This document shows, one piece after another, positions 52,797-61,555 of a DNA stretch of 64,000 nt (position 1 is its first letter; each line of letters starts with the position of its first letter). The position numbers were made by a program, and so were the translations under genes. The stretch comes from JASHPR01 sp963729365 (GTDB taxonomy: Bacteria > Actinomycetota > Actinomycetes > Streptosporangiales > Streptosporangiaceae), in assembly GCA_963729365.1 (NCBI GenBank), contig CAVSNQ010000020.1:62001-126000 (forward strand), read 5' to 3'. The notes beneath the pieces were generated by a model. That model saw only the letters and a program-made list of their open reading frames with translations, was not told the DNA's origin and made no database searches.

Positions 52797-53201
52797 ATGG
52801 CGGAAATGGAGACCGTGACCAGCTCAGGCCAGGGCGACACCTATGTGGGCAACGCCGCAGCGGACGCTCCCCTGGACCGCGGATGGCTGCTCGGGCATTT
52901 CAAGCCGGCCGATGATCCCCGGCATAGCGAGGATGTCGAGATCAAATGGGCCATCCATCCCCAGGGCGACCAGCGTCCTGCGTGGGTCACAGGCGAGCAG
53001 CGCTCTGCCCTGATTCTGCTGATCAGCGGCCGGTTCCGGGTGGAATTGCCAGGACGCAGCGTGCTCCTGGCCCAGCAGGGCGACTACGTGGTGTTCCACG
53101 GTGTCAGCCACTCATGGCAGGCCGAGGAAGCCTCGGTGGTCCTGGCGGTCCGCTGGCCATCCGTCCCGGGCTACGCCGCCGCTGACGAACGACGGCACTA
53201 G
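52797..53201 (+). CDS. Cupin-fold small protein
   Basis: A 134-residue protein. The region LISGRFRVELPGRSVLLAQQ followed by GDYVVFHGVSHSWQAEE is a cupin barrel with glycine-bounded motifs, but only one histidine is clear in motif 2, so metal binding may be weak. The ATG at 52797 follows TACGGT (a -10-like box) with no ribosome site, consistent with a leaderless start. It ends 34 bases before convergent lysA. Its ligand is unknown. Confidence 0.65.
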   Translation: MAEMETVTSSGQGDTYVGNAAADAPLDRGWLLGHFKPADDPRHSEDVEIKWAIHPQGDQRPAWVTGEQRSALILLISGRFRVELPGRSVLLAQQGDYVVFHGVSHSWQAEEASVVLAVRWPSVPGYAAADERRH

Positions 53202-53235
53202 CAGCGGCGGCGGCTGGCATCACCGGGCAGACCGG

Positions 53236-54666
53236 TCAGCACACGTCGAGGGCCAGCAGGTCATCCTCGGTCTCCCGGCGGACAAGCACCTGGGCTTTCC
53301 GGTCCCGAACCGCGATCACGGGCGGGCGAGGCACGTGGTTGTATTGGCTGGCCATGCTCCGGCAGTAGGCCCCCGTGCTGGGCACCGCGAGCAGGTCACC
53401 GGCGGCAAGGTCAGAGGGCAGGAACTCATCCTTGACGACCACATCGCCGCTCTCACAGTGCTTGCCTACGACTCTGGCGAGCACTGGTTCCGCTGAGGAC
53501 GCACGCGAGGCGACTGCACAGGAGTAATCGGCGTCGTACAGGGCCGTGCGAATGTTGTCGCTCATGCCGCCGTCTACCGCGACGTACCGGCGGAACGCAC
53601 CGCTCTCGAGCATGACGTCCTTGATTGTTCCCACGCTGTAGAGCGTGAACGTGCTGGGACCTGCGATCGCCCGACCCGGCTCTACCGAGACCCTTGGGAC
53701 CTCGACTCCGAGCGCTTGGCACTCACGCCGGACGATCTCGGCGAGGGCGTCGGCCAGGGTCTTTGGCGCGAGCGGGTCGTGCTCGCTCGTGTAGGCGACA
53801 CCGAATCCGCCGCCCAGGTCTATCTCAGGCAAGGTCGTCTTGTGGTCACGTATTACCTGCGCATGCAGCCGGAGCAGGCGACGGGCCGCTATCTCGAAGC
53901 CGTCGGTGCCGAAAATCTGCGAGCCGATATGCGAATGCAGGCCGCGCAGTTCTAGTTCCGGCCGGGCCAGAATGCGCTGGACCCCTAGGACGGCCTGGCC
54001 GCCGGACAAGGAGAGCCCGAACTTCTGATCCTCGTGTGCGGTGGCGATGTACTCGTGGGTGTGGGCTTCCACCCCGACGGTGACCCGCAGCAGAACAGGC
54101 ACGCGAACCCGGTACCGCGCGGCGGTGTCCGCAAGCCGGTCGATCTCCGGTAGCGAGTCGATGACGATTCTCCCGACGCGGGCTTTCACCGCGAGGTCCA
54201 GCTCGGCATCGGACTTGTTGTTGCCATGCAGGCCCATGTCTTCCGGCCGGACGCCGGCCCGGAGCAGAACAGCCATCTCGCCACCTGAGCAGGCATCCAT
54301 ACGCAACCTGTCCTGCGCCAGCCAACGGGCCACACCGGTGCACAGAAACGCCTTACACGCGTAGTAGACGTCCGCGCCCCCGCCTACCGGGGCGAACGCG
54401 TGGTGAAACGCATCGCGAAAAGCGGCTGCGCGGGCGCGGAAGTCCGCTTCGTCAAGCACATACGCCGGCGTGCCGTACTCGGCCGCCAGATCACGGACGT
54501 CGACGCCGGCCACCTCCAGCGCACCGGCGTCGTTACGCCGCACAGTGTCGGCCCACACACGTGGCAGCAGCTCATTGACGTTGACCGGTGGGCGAAGCCA
54601 GGAAGGAACGGTGGCGACACTGCCGTAACCAGGCGCGTGAAGAGCGCCAGCTTCGTGGACAGACAT
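53236..54666 (-). CDS. lysA: Diaminopimelate decarboxylase
   Basis: A 476-residue PLP enzyme of the alanine racemase-fold decarboxylases. Lys105 in VYYACKAFLC carries PLP; LGGGFGVAY and EPGRAIAGPS bind the phosphate; the C-terminal domain has the active-site GKHCESGD cysteine loop, and HSHIGSQIFG is the usual substrate-proximal motif. It converts meso-diaminopimelate to lysine. GGAGAGAGACA precedes the ATG. It is not in an operon with homoserine dehydrogenase here; its upstream neighbour is the TIR gene, divergent. Confidence 0.96.
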   Translation of the reverse strand: MSVHEAGALHAPGYGSVATVPSWLRPPVNVNELLPRVWADTVRRNDAGALEVAGVDVRDLAAEYGTPAYVLDEADFRARAAAFRDAFHHAFAPVGGGADVYYACKAFLCTGVARWLAQDRLRMDACSGGEMAVLLRAGVRPEDMGLHGNNKSDAELDLAVKARVGRIVIDSLPEIDRLADTAARYRVRVPVLLRVTVGVEAHTHEYIATAHEDQKFGLSLSGGQAVLGVQRILARPELELRGLHSHIGSQIFGTDGFEIAARRLLRLHAQVIRDHKTTLPEIDLGGGFGVAYTSEHDPLAPKTLADALAEIVRRECQALGVEVPRVSVEPGRAIAGPSTFTLYSVGTIKDVMLESGAFRRYVAVDGGMSDNIRTALYDADYSCAVASRASSAEPVLARVVGKHCESGDVVVKDEFLPSDLAAGDLLAVPSTGAYCRSMASQYNHVPRPPVIAVRDRKAQVLVRRETEDDLLALDVC

Positions 54667-55033
54667 TGTCTCTCTCCGACGGGAAACGCGGTGAGTTGCA
54701 GGACGCGGCCCGGCCCGTGGGCCGAGCCGGAGTGACTACACCTTGAACGGGTGGCGCGACCGCACCGCCGGGTACGGCCAGCCAGGTGAGAGCGGTTGTT
54801 CTACCTCACATCGCTCCCGGCACCGGACAGCGTAACGACGCCGGACGGCCCGCCGCACTCCAATTACGGACAGCCGCCGCGGACGGCCTCCGCCCCGGCG
54901 GTACCGGCCCCGCCCGATCACCGTCGGCGGCGCGAAATCATCCCCTGAGCCCGGTAGCCACCGGAACGAGCGAATGGCTTACCCGAAGCGGCATCACGGT
55001 AGACTCGCACCATTCCGTAAGGGGGGTCAGGCA
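54667..55033. other. Divergent spacer between lysA and the TIR gene
   Basis: No supported gene; short minus-strand frames are arginine-rich and lack signals. I saw no tRNA, riboswitch or clear dyad. TAAGGGGGG at 55018-55026 is the ribosome binding site of the downstream gene. Confidence 0.5.
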
Positions 55034-57109
55034 GTGCTTGATGATCTTGACAGAACACTGAGCTCTGTCTTGGCGCGTGCCCTTGAACTCGACCCTGCCC
55101 TTTCCCGGGAAGCCGCGGCCCGGCGCGTGGCCTATATCGCCGAGAACGCGGGCCTGAACGGATTCAACGAACGCCTCCAGATCCTCGCATCAGAATTTAC
55201 GCAGCGCGGCGTCATCAACCCTTACCGGCTGTTCGAAGGCAAGATCCACCCGCACTTCTTCCTCGCCAACGGCAAGCCCGGCTTCTTCAGCCAGGTCCTC
55301 CGCGACTCCGAGAGAGCCAGGGATGGCATCTCGCAGTACGTCGTGTTCGGGCACTGGGACTCGCTGCTCATCCTGTACGGGTCGGCTGACGAGGCATCCC
55401 GGCTGATGGAGAAGCTGCGGCAGGGCGCTTACGAGGACTCAGTGGTCAGGTTCGTCGCCAAGGACGTCTTGCTGGCCTCCCGCCACCCGGTCCGCCGTGA
55501 CTACCAGGCCGTTCCGAACCTCAGGGCCGAGGACATCAACGACCTAGCGATCAACTATGACAACGACGCCAAGCGCGCACTCCGGGATTCTCTGCTGGCG
55601 GCCAACATCCTGATCGGCCCGACGCTCACTCGCGACGGCAAATCGCCGTTTCCCATTACGGCCTTCGTCGGCATCCTGGTCGTCAGGACCCGGGCTCCGG
55701 TTTCCGGACAGGAGGTCCTTGACACGCTGATGCGCCAGGAAGACCTCAAGCGCTGCCTGGTTGACCTGTATCAGATTGATCATGGCGTTCCCTACCACTT
55801 CTTCGCCAAGATCGCATGCGCGACGGTCGAGGAGCTTGACGGCGCCACCAACGCCGTCGCCCTGGCGTCCTCCGGCGGAATCAGGTTCGAGAGCGAGACA
55901 CTCGTCGTCGCGCAAGGCTCCGAGCAGCTCCCGCTCGTGCGGAAGGCCGACGTCGCGAGCCTGATGGTCGCCCCGGACATCAGTCCTATCACGCGCCGGG
56001 CTCAGCGGATATTCGAGGATCTGGGGACCAAGGAGCGCGCCTCTTTCAACCAGCTCCCCGACGAGCATCAGCTCGCCACGCTCCGGGCCCTCGCCGGACT
56101 TCAATCCGCCGTCGATAGCCAGGCCTTTGAGACATCGACCCAGGAACATATCGCGTCAGCGGTCTCGATTTTTGCCAGGGAATCGACCAAGTCCGACGGC
56201 GGCCCGAATCTGACCGGTGCTGTCATCGAGGTCACGACAATGGTGGAGAACCTCGCGAAGACATTCCTCTCCAGGCTCGCGTACTCCGTCTGCGGTAAGG
56301 ACGCGGGCCGGATCCAGCGGGAACTCAGGCTGCCTAAGGCCCAGATCCGGACGCTCACTCTGGGCACCGTCGTCCAGGCCCTCCGGGCTGCCGCGCAGTC
56401 GGAAGCCTTCAGCAGCGCTCATCACTACGTGCCGGAGGAGTGGATCGACAGGCTCGATGCGTTCGCCGACACACGGAATTCCTGGGCCCATGGCGCAGCG
56501 CAGGGAACGGAAACCCAGCTGGTGGACCAGGCCTTCTTCGCCATGCGGGAGGGCATAGCCATCGCGGGCTGGCTGGGCGCCGGGGTGGAATCGATCCGCA
56601 GCGGCCGTCAGATCCAAGACGCGGACGCATCCCGGAGCACCGCCGCGGAGGATGGCCCCATCCTGCGGCTCCTCCCGCGGGCTGAAGGCTCAGAATTCAG
56701 TGTGTTTGTCAGCCACGCGTCGGCGGACGGGCCGACCGCCGAGCGCATCGCGAGGGGCCTGCAAGCCCTGGGTTACAACAGCTGGTACGCGGAATGGGAG
56801 TTGAAGGCCGGAGATTCGATCGTCACGAAGATCCAGGCGGCGTTGTCCTCCTGCGACGTCCTGATCGTTGTGCTCAGCCAGAGATCCGTCGTTTCCGACT
56901 GGGTCAACCGCGAGCTGAATTCAGTGGTCGTGAAACAACTCGGCGGCGAGCAGGTCCTCGTCATCCCGGTTCTCATCGAGCCCTGTGAGATACCGAAGGT
57001 CCTGTCCGACATCTTGCACGTCGATCTGCAAGGAGACTTCGAGGGAGGCTTCCTCAAGATCTGGGACGCCATTCGATCGCACCGGGACCAGATAACGCGC
57101 CGGCCATAG
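55034..57109 (+). CDS. Candidate defence protein: RAM-like sensor, HEPN domain, C-terminal TIR domain
   Basis: A 691-residue protein from the GTG at 55034, chosen for AAGGGGGG upstream; an earlier ATG at 54974 has no such site. Residues ~85-155 and ~205-296 each resemble the ligand-binding RAM/AsnC C-terminal fold (YVVFGHWDSLLILYGSAD; PYHFFAKIACATVEELDG). Residues ~395-515 are a HEPN-like helical domain with the R-x4-H motif RNSWAH (Arg481, His486), as in Swt1-type HEPN RNases. Residues ~553-665 are a TIR domain with FVSHASADG and DWVNRELNS, whose Glu627 aligns with the NADase glutamate. It stands alone between housekeeping genes. I infer a sensor joined to two effectors. Confidence 0.8.
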   Translation: MLDDLDRTLSSVLARALELDPALSREAAARRVAYIAENAGLNGFNERLQILASEFTQRGVINPYRLFEGKIHPHFFLANGKPGFFSQVLRDSERARDGISQYVVFGHWDSLLILYGSADEASRLMEKLRQGAYEDSVVRFVAKDVLLASRHPVRRDYQAVPNLRAEDINDLAINYDNDAKRALRDSLLAANILIGPTLTRDGKSPFPITAFVGILVVRTRAPVSGQEVLDTLMRQEDLKRCLVDLYQIDHGVPYHFFAKIACATVEELDGATNAVALASSGGIRFESETLVVAQGSEQLPLVRKADVASLMVAPDISPITRRAQRIFEDLGTKERASFNQLPDEHQLATLRALAGLQSAVDSQAFETSTQEHIASAVSIFARESTKSDGGPNLTGAVIEVTTMVENLAKTFLSRLAYSVCGKDAGRIQRELRLPKAQIRTLTLGTVVQALRAAAQSEAFSSAHHYVPEEWIDRLDAFADTRNSWAHGAAQGTETQLVDQAFFAMREGIAIAGWLGAGVESIRSGRQIQDADASRSTAAEDGPILRLLPRAEGSEFSVFVSHASADGPTAERIARGLQALGYNSWYAEWELKAGDSIVTKIQAALSSCDVLIVVLSQRSVVSDWVNRELNSVVVKQLGGEQVLVIPVLIEPCEIPKVLSDILHVDLQGDFEGGFLKIWDAIRSHRDQITRRP

Positions 57110-57159
57110 CCGACGAGGCCAGCCCGCCTTGCGCCGCGGCCGGGTGGCATCATCGGCAC

Positions 57160-57486
57160 ATGACAGTCGTGAAGATCAATGCGATCACCGTGCCGGCCGA
57201 CAGCGGGGACGAACTGGCCAAGCGGTTCGCCGCGAGGGCGGGCGCGGTCGACAGCCAGGACGGGTTCGAGGGCTTCGAGCTGCTCAAGCCGGCCGACGAG
57301 CGCACCACGTGGCTCGTGGTGACCCGGTGGCGCGATGAGGCCTCGTTCGAGGCCTGGCTGCACTCCCCCGCGTTCGGGCACGGTCACCGCTCGGCGGCCG
57401 AGCGCAGCGGCGGCGAGGCGCCGCCGCCGGTCGGCGTCAGCAGCGAGCTGTGGTCCTACGAGATTGCCGGCGGCTCGGCCGGATAA
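57160..57486 (+). CDS. Antibiotic-biosynthesis-monooxygenase-fold protein, MhuD-like
   Basis: A 108-residue dimeric alpha/beta-barrel protein. It starts MTVVKINAITVPADSGDELA, has WRDEASFEAWLHSPAF in the middle and lies close to mycobacterial MhuD/IsdG heme-degrading proteins. Asn7 and Trp66 match the MhuD key residues by position, and histidines 74 and 76 straddle the heme-ligand position. Heme degradation for iron acquisition is therefore likely, but a generic ABM role is not excluded. It follows the TIR gene by 50 bases on the same strand. Confidence 0.8.
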   Translation: MTVVKINAITVPADSGDELAKRFAARAGAVDSQDGFEGFELLKPADERTTWLVVTRWRDEASFEAWLHSPAFGHGHRSAAERSGGEAPPPVGVSSELWSYEIAGGSAG

Positions 57487-57553
57487 GGCGATCGACGGTC
57501 AACTCGCGTCAACCGCACATCTGACCCGCAGGTGACTCAGCTTGCGCTGGGTG

Positions 57554-58504
57554 CTACCGCTCAGACGTGGTATCGCTGACGTTCTTGGCCAGCTCGTCGT
57601 AGTCGTAGGCGCTCTCGGGCTTCGCGCGCACGAACGCGTCGAGCGTCTTGGCGTCCTGGCCGACGAGGATCCGCCAGGTCCCGGAGCGCACCCCGTCCAG
57701 GATGACGGTGGCCGCCTCAGCCGCGCTGACCGGCGCCTTGTCCCGGAAGTCGGCGTTCGCCTGCACGAGCATCTGGCGCAGCTCATCGGCGGATGTCCCC
57801 TCGGGCCACATATCGGGGGGGATCACCTCGCCCAGCTGGGCGTCGCTCATCTGCCCGGGATCCGGCAGGCCACGGGCCCGGAGGCTGTTCACGATGATGT
57901 CCGTGCCCACGTGCCCGGGCATCACGACGGCGACCCGGACCTGGGGCGCGTTGGCGCGCAGGTCTTCGATCAGCCCCTCGGTGAAGCCCTTCACGGCGAA
58001 CTTGGCCGTGCTGTAGGCGGAGTTCGGCACGCCCGGGCCGAGCGCCGCCCAGAAGCCGTTCACGCTGCTGGTGTTGACCAGCACGCCGTCGCCGCTCGCG
58101 ATCAGCAGCGGCAAGAACACGCGAGCACAGTAATAGACGCCCCACCAGTCGACGGCGAACGTGCGCTCCCAGATCTCGCGGCGGCTGCCGACGAAGCTTT
58201 CACCGCCGCCGATGCCCGCGTTGCTGAAGACCAGGTCGACGTGATCGCTGGCGTGCCCCTCGAGCAGCTCATCGCGGAACCGCAGCACCTGGGCCTCATC
58301 GGAGACGTCGCAGGCATGGCTGGTGACCTGGACACCGGGCGGAGCGCCCGCCCGCGCCATGGCCGCCGCCTCCGCGACCGCGTCCGCGTTCACGTCGCAG
58401 GCCGCGACCGAGCATCCCTGCCCCGCCAGCTGGCGGACAAGCTCGCGGCCCATGCCGGAGCCACCGCCGGTCACCACCGCGAGCTTCCCCGAGAACGAGT
58501 CCAC
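57554..58504 (-). CDS. Short-chain dehydrogenase/reductase
   Basis: A 316-residue SDR. AVVTGGGSGMGRELVRQL is the cofactor-binding TGxxxGxG loop, and NTSSVNGFW plus AYSTAKFAV supply the catalytic Ser-Tyr-Lys. The acidic CDVNADAV loop suggests NAD preference over NADP. The GTG at 58504 is preferred because GGGAGG precedes it and the protein then reads VDSFSGKLAVVTGG, as in relatives. Substrate is unknown. Confidence 0.9.
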   Translation of the reverse strand: MDSFSGKLAVVTGGGSGMGRELVRQLAGQGCSVAACDVNADAVAEAAAMARAGAPPGVQVTSHACDVSDEAQVLRFRDELLEGHASDHVDLVFSNAGIGGGESFVGSRREIWERTFAVDWWGVYYCARVFLPLLIASGDGVLVNTSSVNGFWAALGPGVPNSAYSTAKFAVKGFTEGLIEDLRANAPQVRVAVVMPGHVGTDIIVNSLRARGLPDPGQMSDAQLGEVIPPDMWPEGTSADELRQMLVQANADFRDKAPVSAAEAATVILDGVRSGTWRILVGQDAKTLDAFVRAKPESAYDYDELAKNVSDTTSER

Positions 58505-58680
58505 AGCCCGACGCCTCCCACCGGTCATGCACGGCCGGCGAACACCCGGCCCGCATCTCGCGCCGGAACGCGGTCCGGCTCATTAAAACTGATATCACTT
58601 TGTTGGCGTAAATACAAGTCATCGGGCTCGCCTGGCCGCCGTGTGAATACCGGACTGCCCGGACTCCTCTGGCATCATGG

Positions 58681-58866
58681 GTGGCGATGAGCAACTCAAA
58701 TCCTGCGCGCTTCCCTGTCACCGTCACCCGCCTTCCGGTCAGCCGTTGCCAGGTCTGCCAGCGCACCATCGCCAGCAGGACCGGCCAGGCCAGTGCCGCC
58801 TTGACCGAGCACTACCGCCGGGAGCATCCCGACGTCCTCGCCGAGGCATCGCTGAAATCGTCCTGA
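58681..58866 (+). CDS. Small zinc-finger-like protein
   Basis: A 61-residue basic protein with CQVCQRTIAS and TEHYRREH spaced as a C2H2-like pattern (CxxC followed by HxxxxH-type end). It could bind a single zinc and nucleic acid. GTG at 58681 or ATG at 58687 may be the start; neither has a clear ribosome site. It is divergent from the SDR gene. No family is named with certainty. Confidence 0.5.
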   Translation: MAMSNSNPARFPVTVTRLPVSRCQVCQRTIASRTGQASAALTEHYRREHPDVLAEASLKSS

Positions 58867-59176
58867 GCTTGACCGCCTGACCCGCCCTGCCCGCATGGCC
58901 GGGGCGGTTGGCGGGCCGGCTGATCGGTTACCTGATCTGGAGAAGGCGTTCGGCGTTGCCGAACGCGAGTTTCTCCCGGCCCGATGCCGGAACCGCGTAA
59001 TTCTTGGGCCGGCTTCCCGCCCGTTCCGCCCCTGGTCACTCTTCCGGTCTTGGGCCCGGTCCCGGGACCTGCGGATTCCCTCCCCTGACCGCGAGCGCCC
59101 CCGGACCGCGAGCGCCCCCGGATTGCTTCTGCTTTCCTTTAGTAGGACTATTTCCTTTTTAAGGCAAGGAAGGATC
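58867..59176. other. Intergenic stretch before the two-component genes
   Basis: No supported gene. It contains the tandem 17-base repeat at 59087-59120 and a lower-GC segment (TAGTAGGAC, TTTCCTTTTTAAGG) just before the kinase start. AAGGAAGGATC is the ribosome binding site of the kinase gene at 59177. Confidence 0.5.
59087..59120. repeat. Perfect 17-base tandem duplication
   Basis: GACCGCGAGCGCCCCCG occurs twice in direct tandem (59087-59103 and 59104-59120). Function is unknown; replication slippage is the simplest explanation. Confidence 0.7.
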
Positions 59177-60508
59177 ATGCTGGCGAGTTCATCCCTTCGA
59201 ACGCGGGTCGTCTACGACATCGCGGTCCGATATGTGACGCCCGTGTGGCGAATAGGAGCGGCGTTCCGCGCGGCCTGCGTCGGCGGCCTCTGGGTGCTGC
59301 TGGCCTGGTTCCCGGCCAGCACGCTGCCGCGGGCCGCGGCGCAACTGCTGGTGGTATCGGCGGGCGTGAGCATGGCCTGGATCCAGACCATGCCGGGCGT
59401 CCTGGACCGGCTGGCGTCGGGCCGGATCGCCGCACTCAGGCGGACGGCCGGGCACCTGCGCGGCGCGCGCAGCAAGGCCACCGCCGACCTGGCCGGCCTG
59501 CTGGAGGGCTTCGGGATCATCCTGGTCCTGCTGCTCTACGGCGGCCCGATCTCGGTCAGGCCGCTGCCGCTGCCGGTCTACGTGATCGGCCTGGTTCTGG
59601 TCACCGCGCACGTGTGGAGCGCCTTCGCCCAGGTGATGACCGACGCGAGCTGGTACAACCCCGACCTGCCGCCGGCCAGGGGGCTCGTCGCCTACCGTCC
59701 GTGGGTGCCGGCCAGCGTGGCCGCCATTGAGATTATCCTGATCCTCCTGCCCGGTCTTTCTGGCCAGGAGAGACTCCCGGCCGGCCTGATCATCCCCATA
59801 CTGCTGGCCAGTTCGCTGGTTTTGCTGCTGCCGTTCACCATGGTGTTCGAGGTCATGCTCCGGGCCGGGCTGGAGGCATCCGAGATATCGATGAGCGAGG
59901 TCCGCCGGAACGATTCCATCACCGTGCACAGCCTGGTCAAGAACGGGGCGCACGCGCTGATCCGGCAGATTCAGGCGGACCACGGCGCGGGCGACGAGAC
60001 CAGGTCGCTCGCGGACAGCATGCTGATGCTGGCCGAGGAGGCACGCCAGACCATGCTCGGCGGCGGGCCGGCGGCGGAGACCGTCGCGCTGCTCTGGGAC
60101 TGCGTCCTGCAGACGGTGCCGGGCGACCGGCGGGCCGGCATGATCCTGGACTCCGGCAGCCGGCACCTGCAGATGCGCAAAACCGACTACGGGCTGGCCC
60201 GCCGGGTCCTGCCCGATCTGGTCACCAACGCCTGGAAGGCGGGCGCGCAGCGGGTGGAGGTCGCCGTCCGCCACGAGGAACCGCAGAACGGGGACGGTAC
60301 CGGCCGCCGCGCGGCCAGGCCCTGGGTGACGGTGTCGGTCGATGACGACGGTCCCGGGATGCCGGCGCCGACGGCGCAGGCCGGGCACCGGACCAGCCTG
60401 CGGATCCTCGATGAGCACTTGCACCGGTTCGACGGCGCGGTGGTGGCCGAGCAGCGGGACGGCGGCGGAACCCGGGTCCTGGCCCGCTGGAAGTCAGCGC
60501 CCTGGTAG
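59177..60508 (+). CDS. Multi-pass membrane sensor histidine kinase-like protein
   Basis: A 443-residue protein. Six or more hydrophobic helices occupy residues 25-225. His251 in ITVHSLVKNGAHALIRQ is a candidate phospho-acceptor, but the usual HisKA box is missing. The ATPase domain from ~340 has NAWKAG (N box, Asn351) and VDDDGPGMPAP (G1 box); G2 is replaced by a short GTRVLAR end. It resembles the intramembrane-sensing kinases of the LytS/agr type more than classic ones. The ATG at 59177 follows AAGGAAGG. The response regulator starts 12 bases after its stop, so both act together. Confidence 0.8.
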   Translation: MLASSSLRTRVVYDIAVRYVTPVWRIGAAFRAACVGGLWVLLAWFPASTLPRAAAQLLVVSAGVSMAWIQTMPGVLDRLASGRIAALRRTAGHLRGARSKATADLAGLLEGFGIILVLLLYGGPISVRPLPLPVYVIGLVLVTAHVWSAFAQVMTDASWYNPDLPPARGLVAYRPWVPASVAAIEIILILLPGLSGQERLPAGLIIPILLASSLVLLLPFTMVFEVMLRAGLEASEISMSEVRRNDSITVHSLVKNGAHALIRQIQADHGAGDETRSLADSMLMLAEEARQTMLGGGPAAETVALLWDCVLQTVPGDRRAGMILDSGSRHLQMRKTDYGLARRVLPDLVTNAWKAGAQRVEVAVRHEEPQNGDGTGRRAARPWVTVSVDDDGPGMPAPTAQAGHRTSLRILDEHLHRFDGAVVAEQRDGGGTRVLARWKSAPW

Positions 60509-60520
60509 CGGAGAACACTC

Positions 60521-61345
60521 GTGCACATACTCGTGGTCGACGACTTTGTCCTGGTCGAGCTGGCCCTGGCCCAGGTGGTCCAGGGCACGCCGCACACCCT
60601 GACCGGCGTCCGCGATCCGCGGAACCTGCCGGAGGCGCTGGCTGACGGCGAGCGGTTCGACCTGGCCCTCGTCGACATCAACTTCGGGCCGGGCGTCCCG
60701 ACCGGCCTGACCGCGATGCGCATCCTGCAGGACCTGTCCCCGGAGACCAGGATCATCATCGAGAGCACCGACGAGGAGCGCAACCGGCTGCTGTTCCTGC
60801 TCGCGTCGTTCGCCTTCTTCGAGCCGCTGGCGCTGATGTCGAAGGCGTCCAGCACCGAGGAGATGCGGGCGCTGATCGACGCGGTAGACCGGGGCGATCT
60901 GGCCGGCCCGGGATTCGCAAGACCGCCCGGAACGCTGAACCATGCCCTCTCGCCCGTGCAGCGGCTGATCCAGAACGAGGGCCTCCTCGACGAGCTGATC
61001 CGCAACGGCACCGAGCTCATGCTGTGGCGCGCGCTCGTCCGGTTCGACAAGCGGGGCGAGGTCGCCCGGGCGTCGCACGTGGACGAGCGCACCGTTGACC
61101 GCTTCATCGCGGCCAAGTCGCAGGTGGTCGACAAGATCCAGGCCGAGTTCCCCGAGGACGCGTCGGTGCCCGCGGTGCCGGCGCGGGAGGACGAGCCCGG
61201 CGGCCAGCGGCGCCATCCCAACCTGGTCCGGCTGGCCAGGTTCGCCCAGACGCACAGCCACTTCTTCGGCGACGAGGCCATCGACGAGCTGTTCGCCGCG
61301 CGGTGGCAGTCGGCCCGCCCGCGCCCGCGCCGTTCCTGGCGCTGA
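60521..61345 (+). CDS. Response regulator with atypical C-terminal domain
   Basis: A 274-residue protein. Residues 1-120 are the receiver domain: ILVVDDFVLVELALA (acidic pair), LALVDINFGPG (phospho-aspartate) and LMSKASSTEEM (lysine). The C-terminal half from ~150 is helical (LIQNEGLLDELIRNGTELML, then a possible helix-turn-helix around ERTVDRFIAAKSQVVDK) and does not look like LuxR, OmpR or LytTR domains that I recognise. It is the partner of the kinase at 59177, with the GTG start 12 bases after it. Confidence 0.8.
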   Translation: MHILVVDDFVLVELALAQVVQGTPHTLTGVRDPRNLPEALADGERFDLALVDINFGPGVPTGLTAMRILQDLSPETRIIIESTDEERNRLLFLLASFAFFEPLALMSKASSTEEMRALIDAVDRGDLAGPGFARPPGTLNHALSPVQRLIQNEGLLDELIRNGTELMLWRALVRFDKRGEVARASHVDERTVDRFIAAKSQVVDKIQAEFPEDASVPAVPAREDEPGGQRRHPNLVRLARFAQTHSHFFGDEAIDELFAARWQSARPRPRRSWR

Positions 61346-61555
61346 CGTCAGAGCGCCGCGGGCGAACCAGCGCTGATCCTGGACGCGAGCTGGCGCCTGG
61401 ACCGTAACTACCTGGTGGTCGAGGCCGCCGGGGGGCGGCCCGCGCAGCGTGGCCGGGGCGATCCCAAAGGTGGCGAAGTTTTCTCTATCTAACCGGGCGG
61501 CGCGCATGCATCGTGAAAGCGCCAGCGAAGCCCAGGATCTTCTAGCCACGAGCAG

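Noticed and set aside
54736..54921. Short arginine-rich frame upstream of lysA
   Set aside because: No ribosome binding site and codon composition unlike coding DNA.
54974..55033. Earlier ATG start of the TIR gene
   Set aside because: Lacks a ribosome binding site; the GTG at 55034 directly follows a strong AAGGGGGG.
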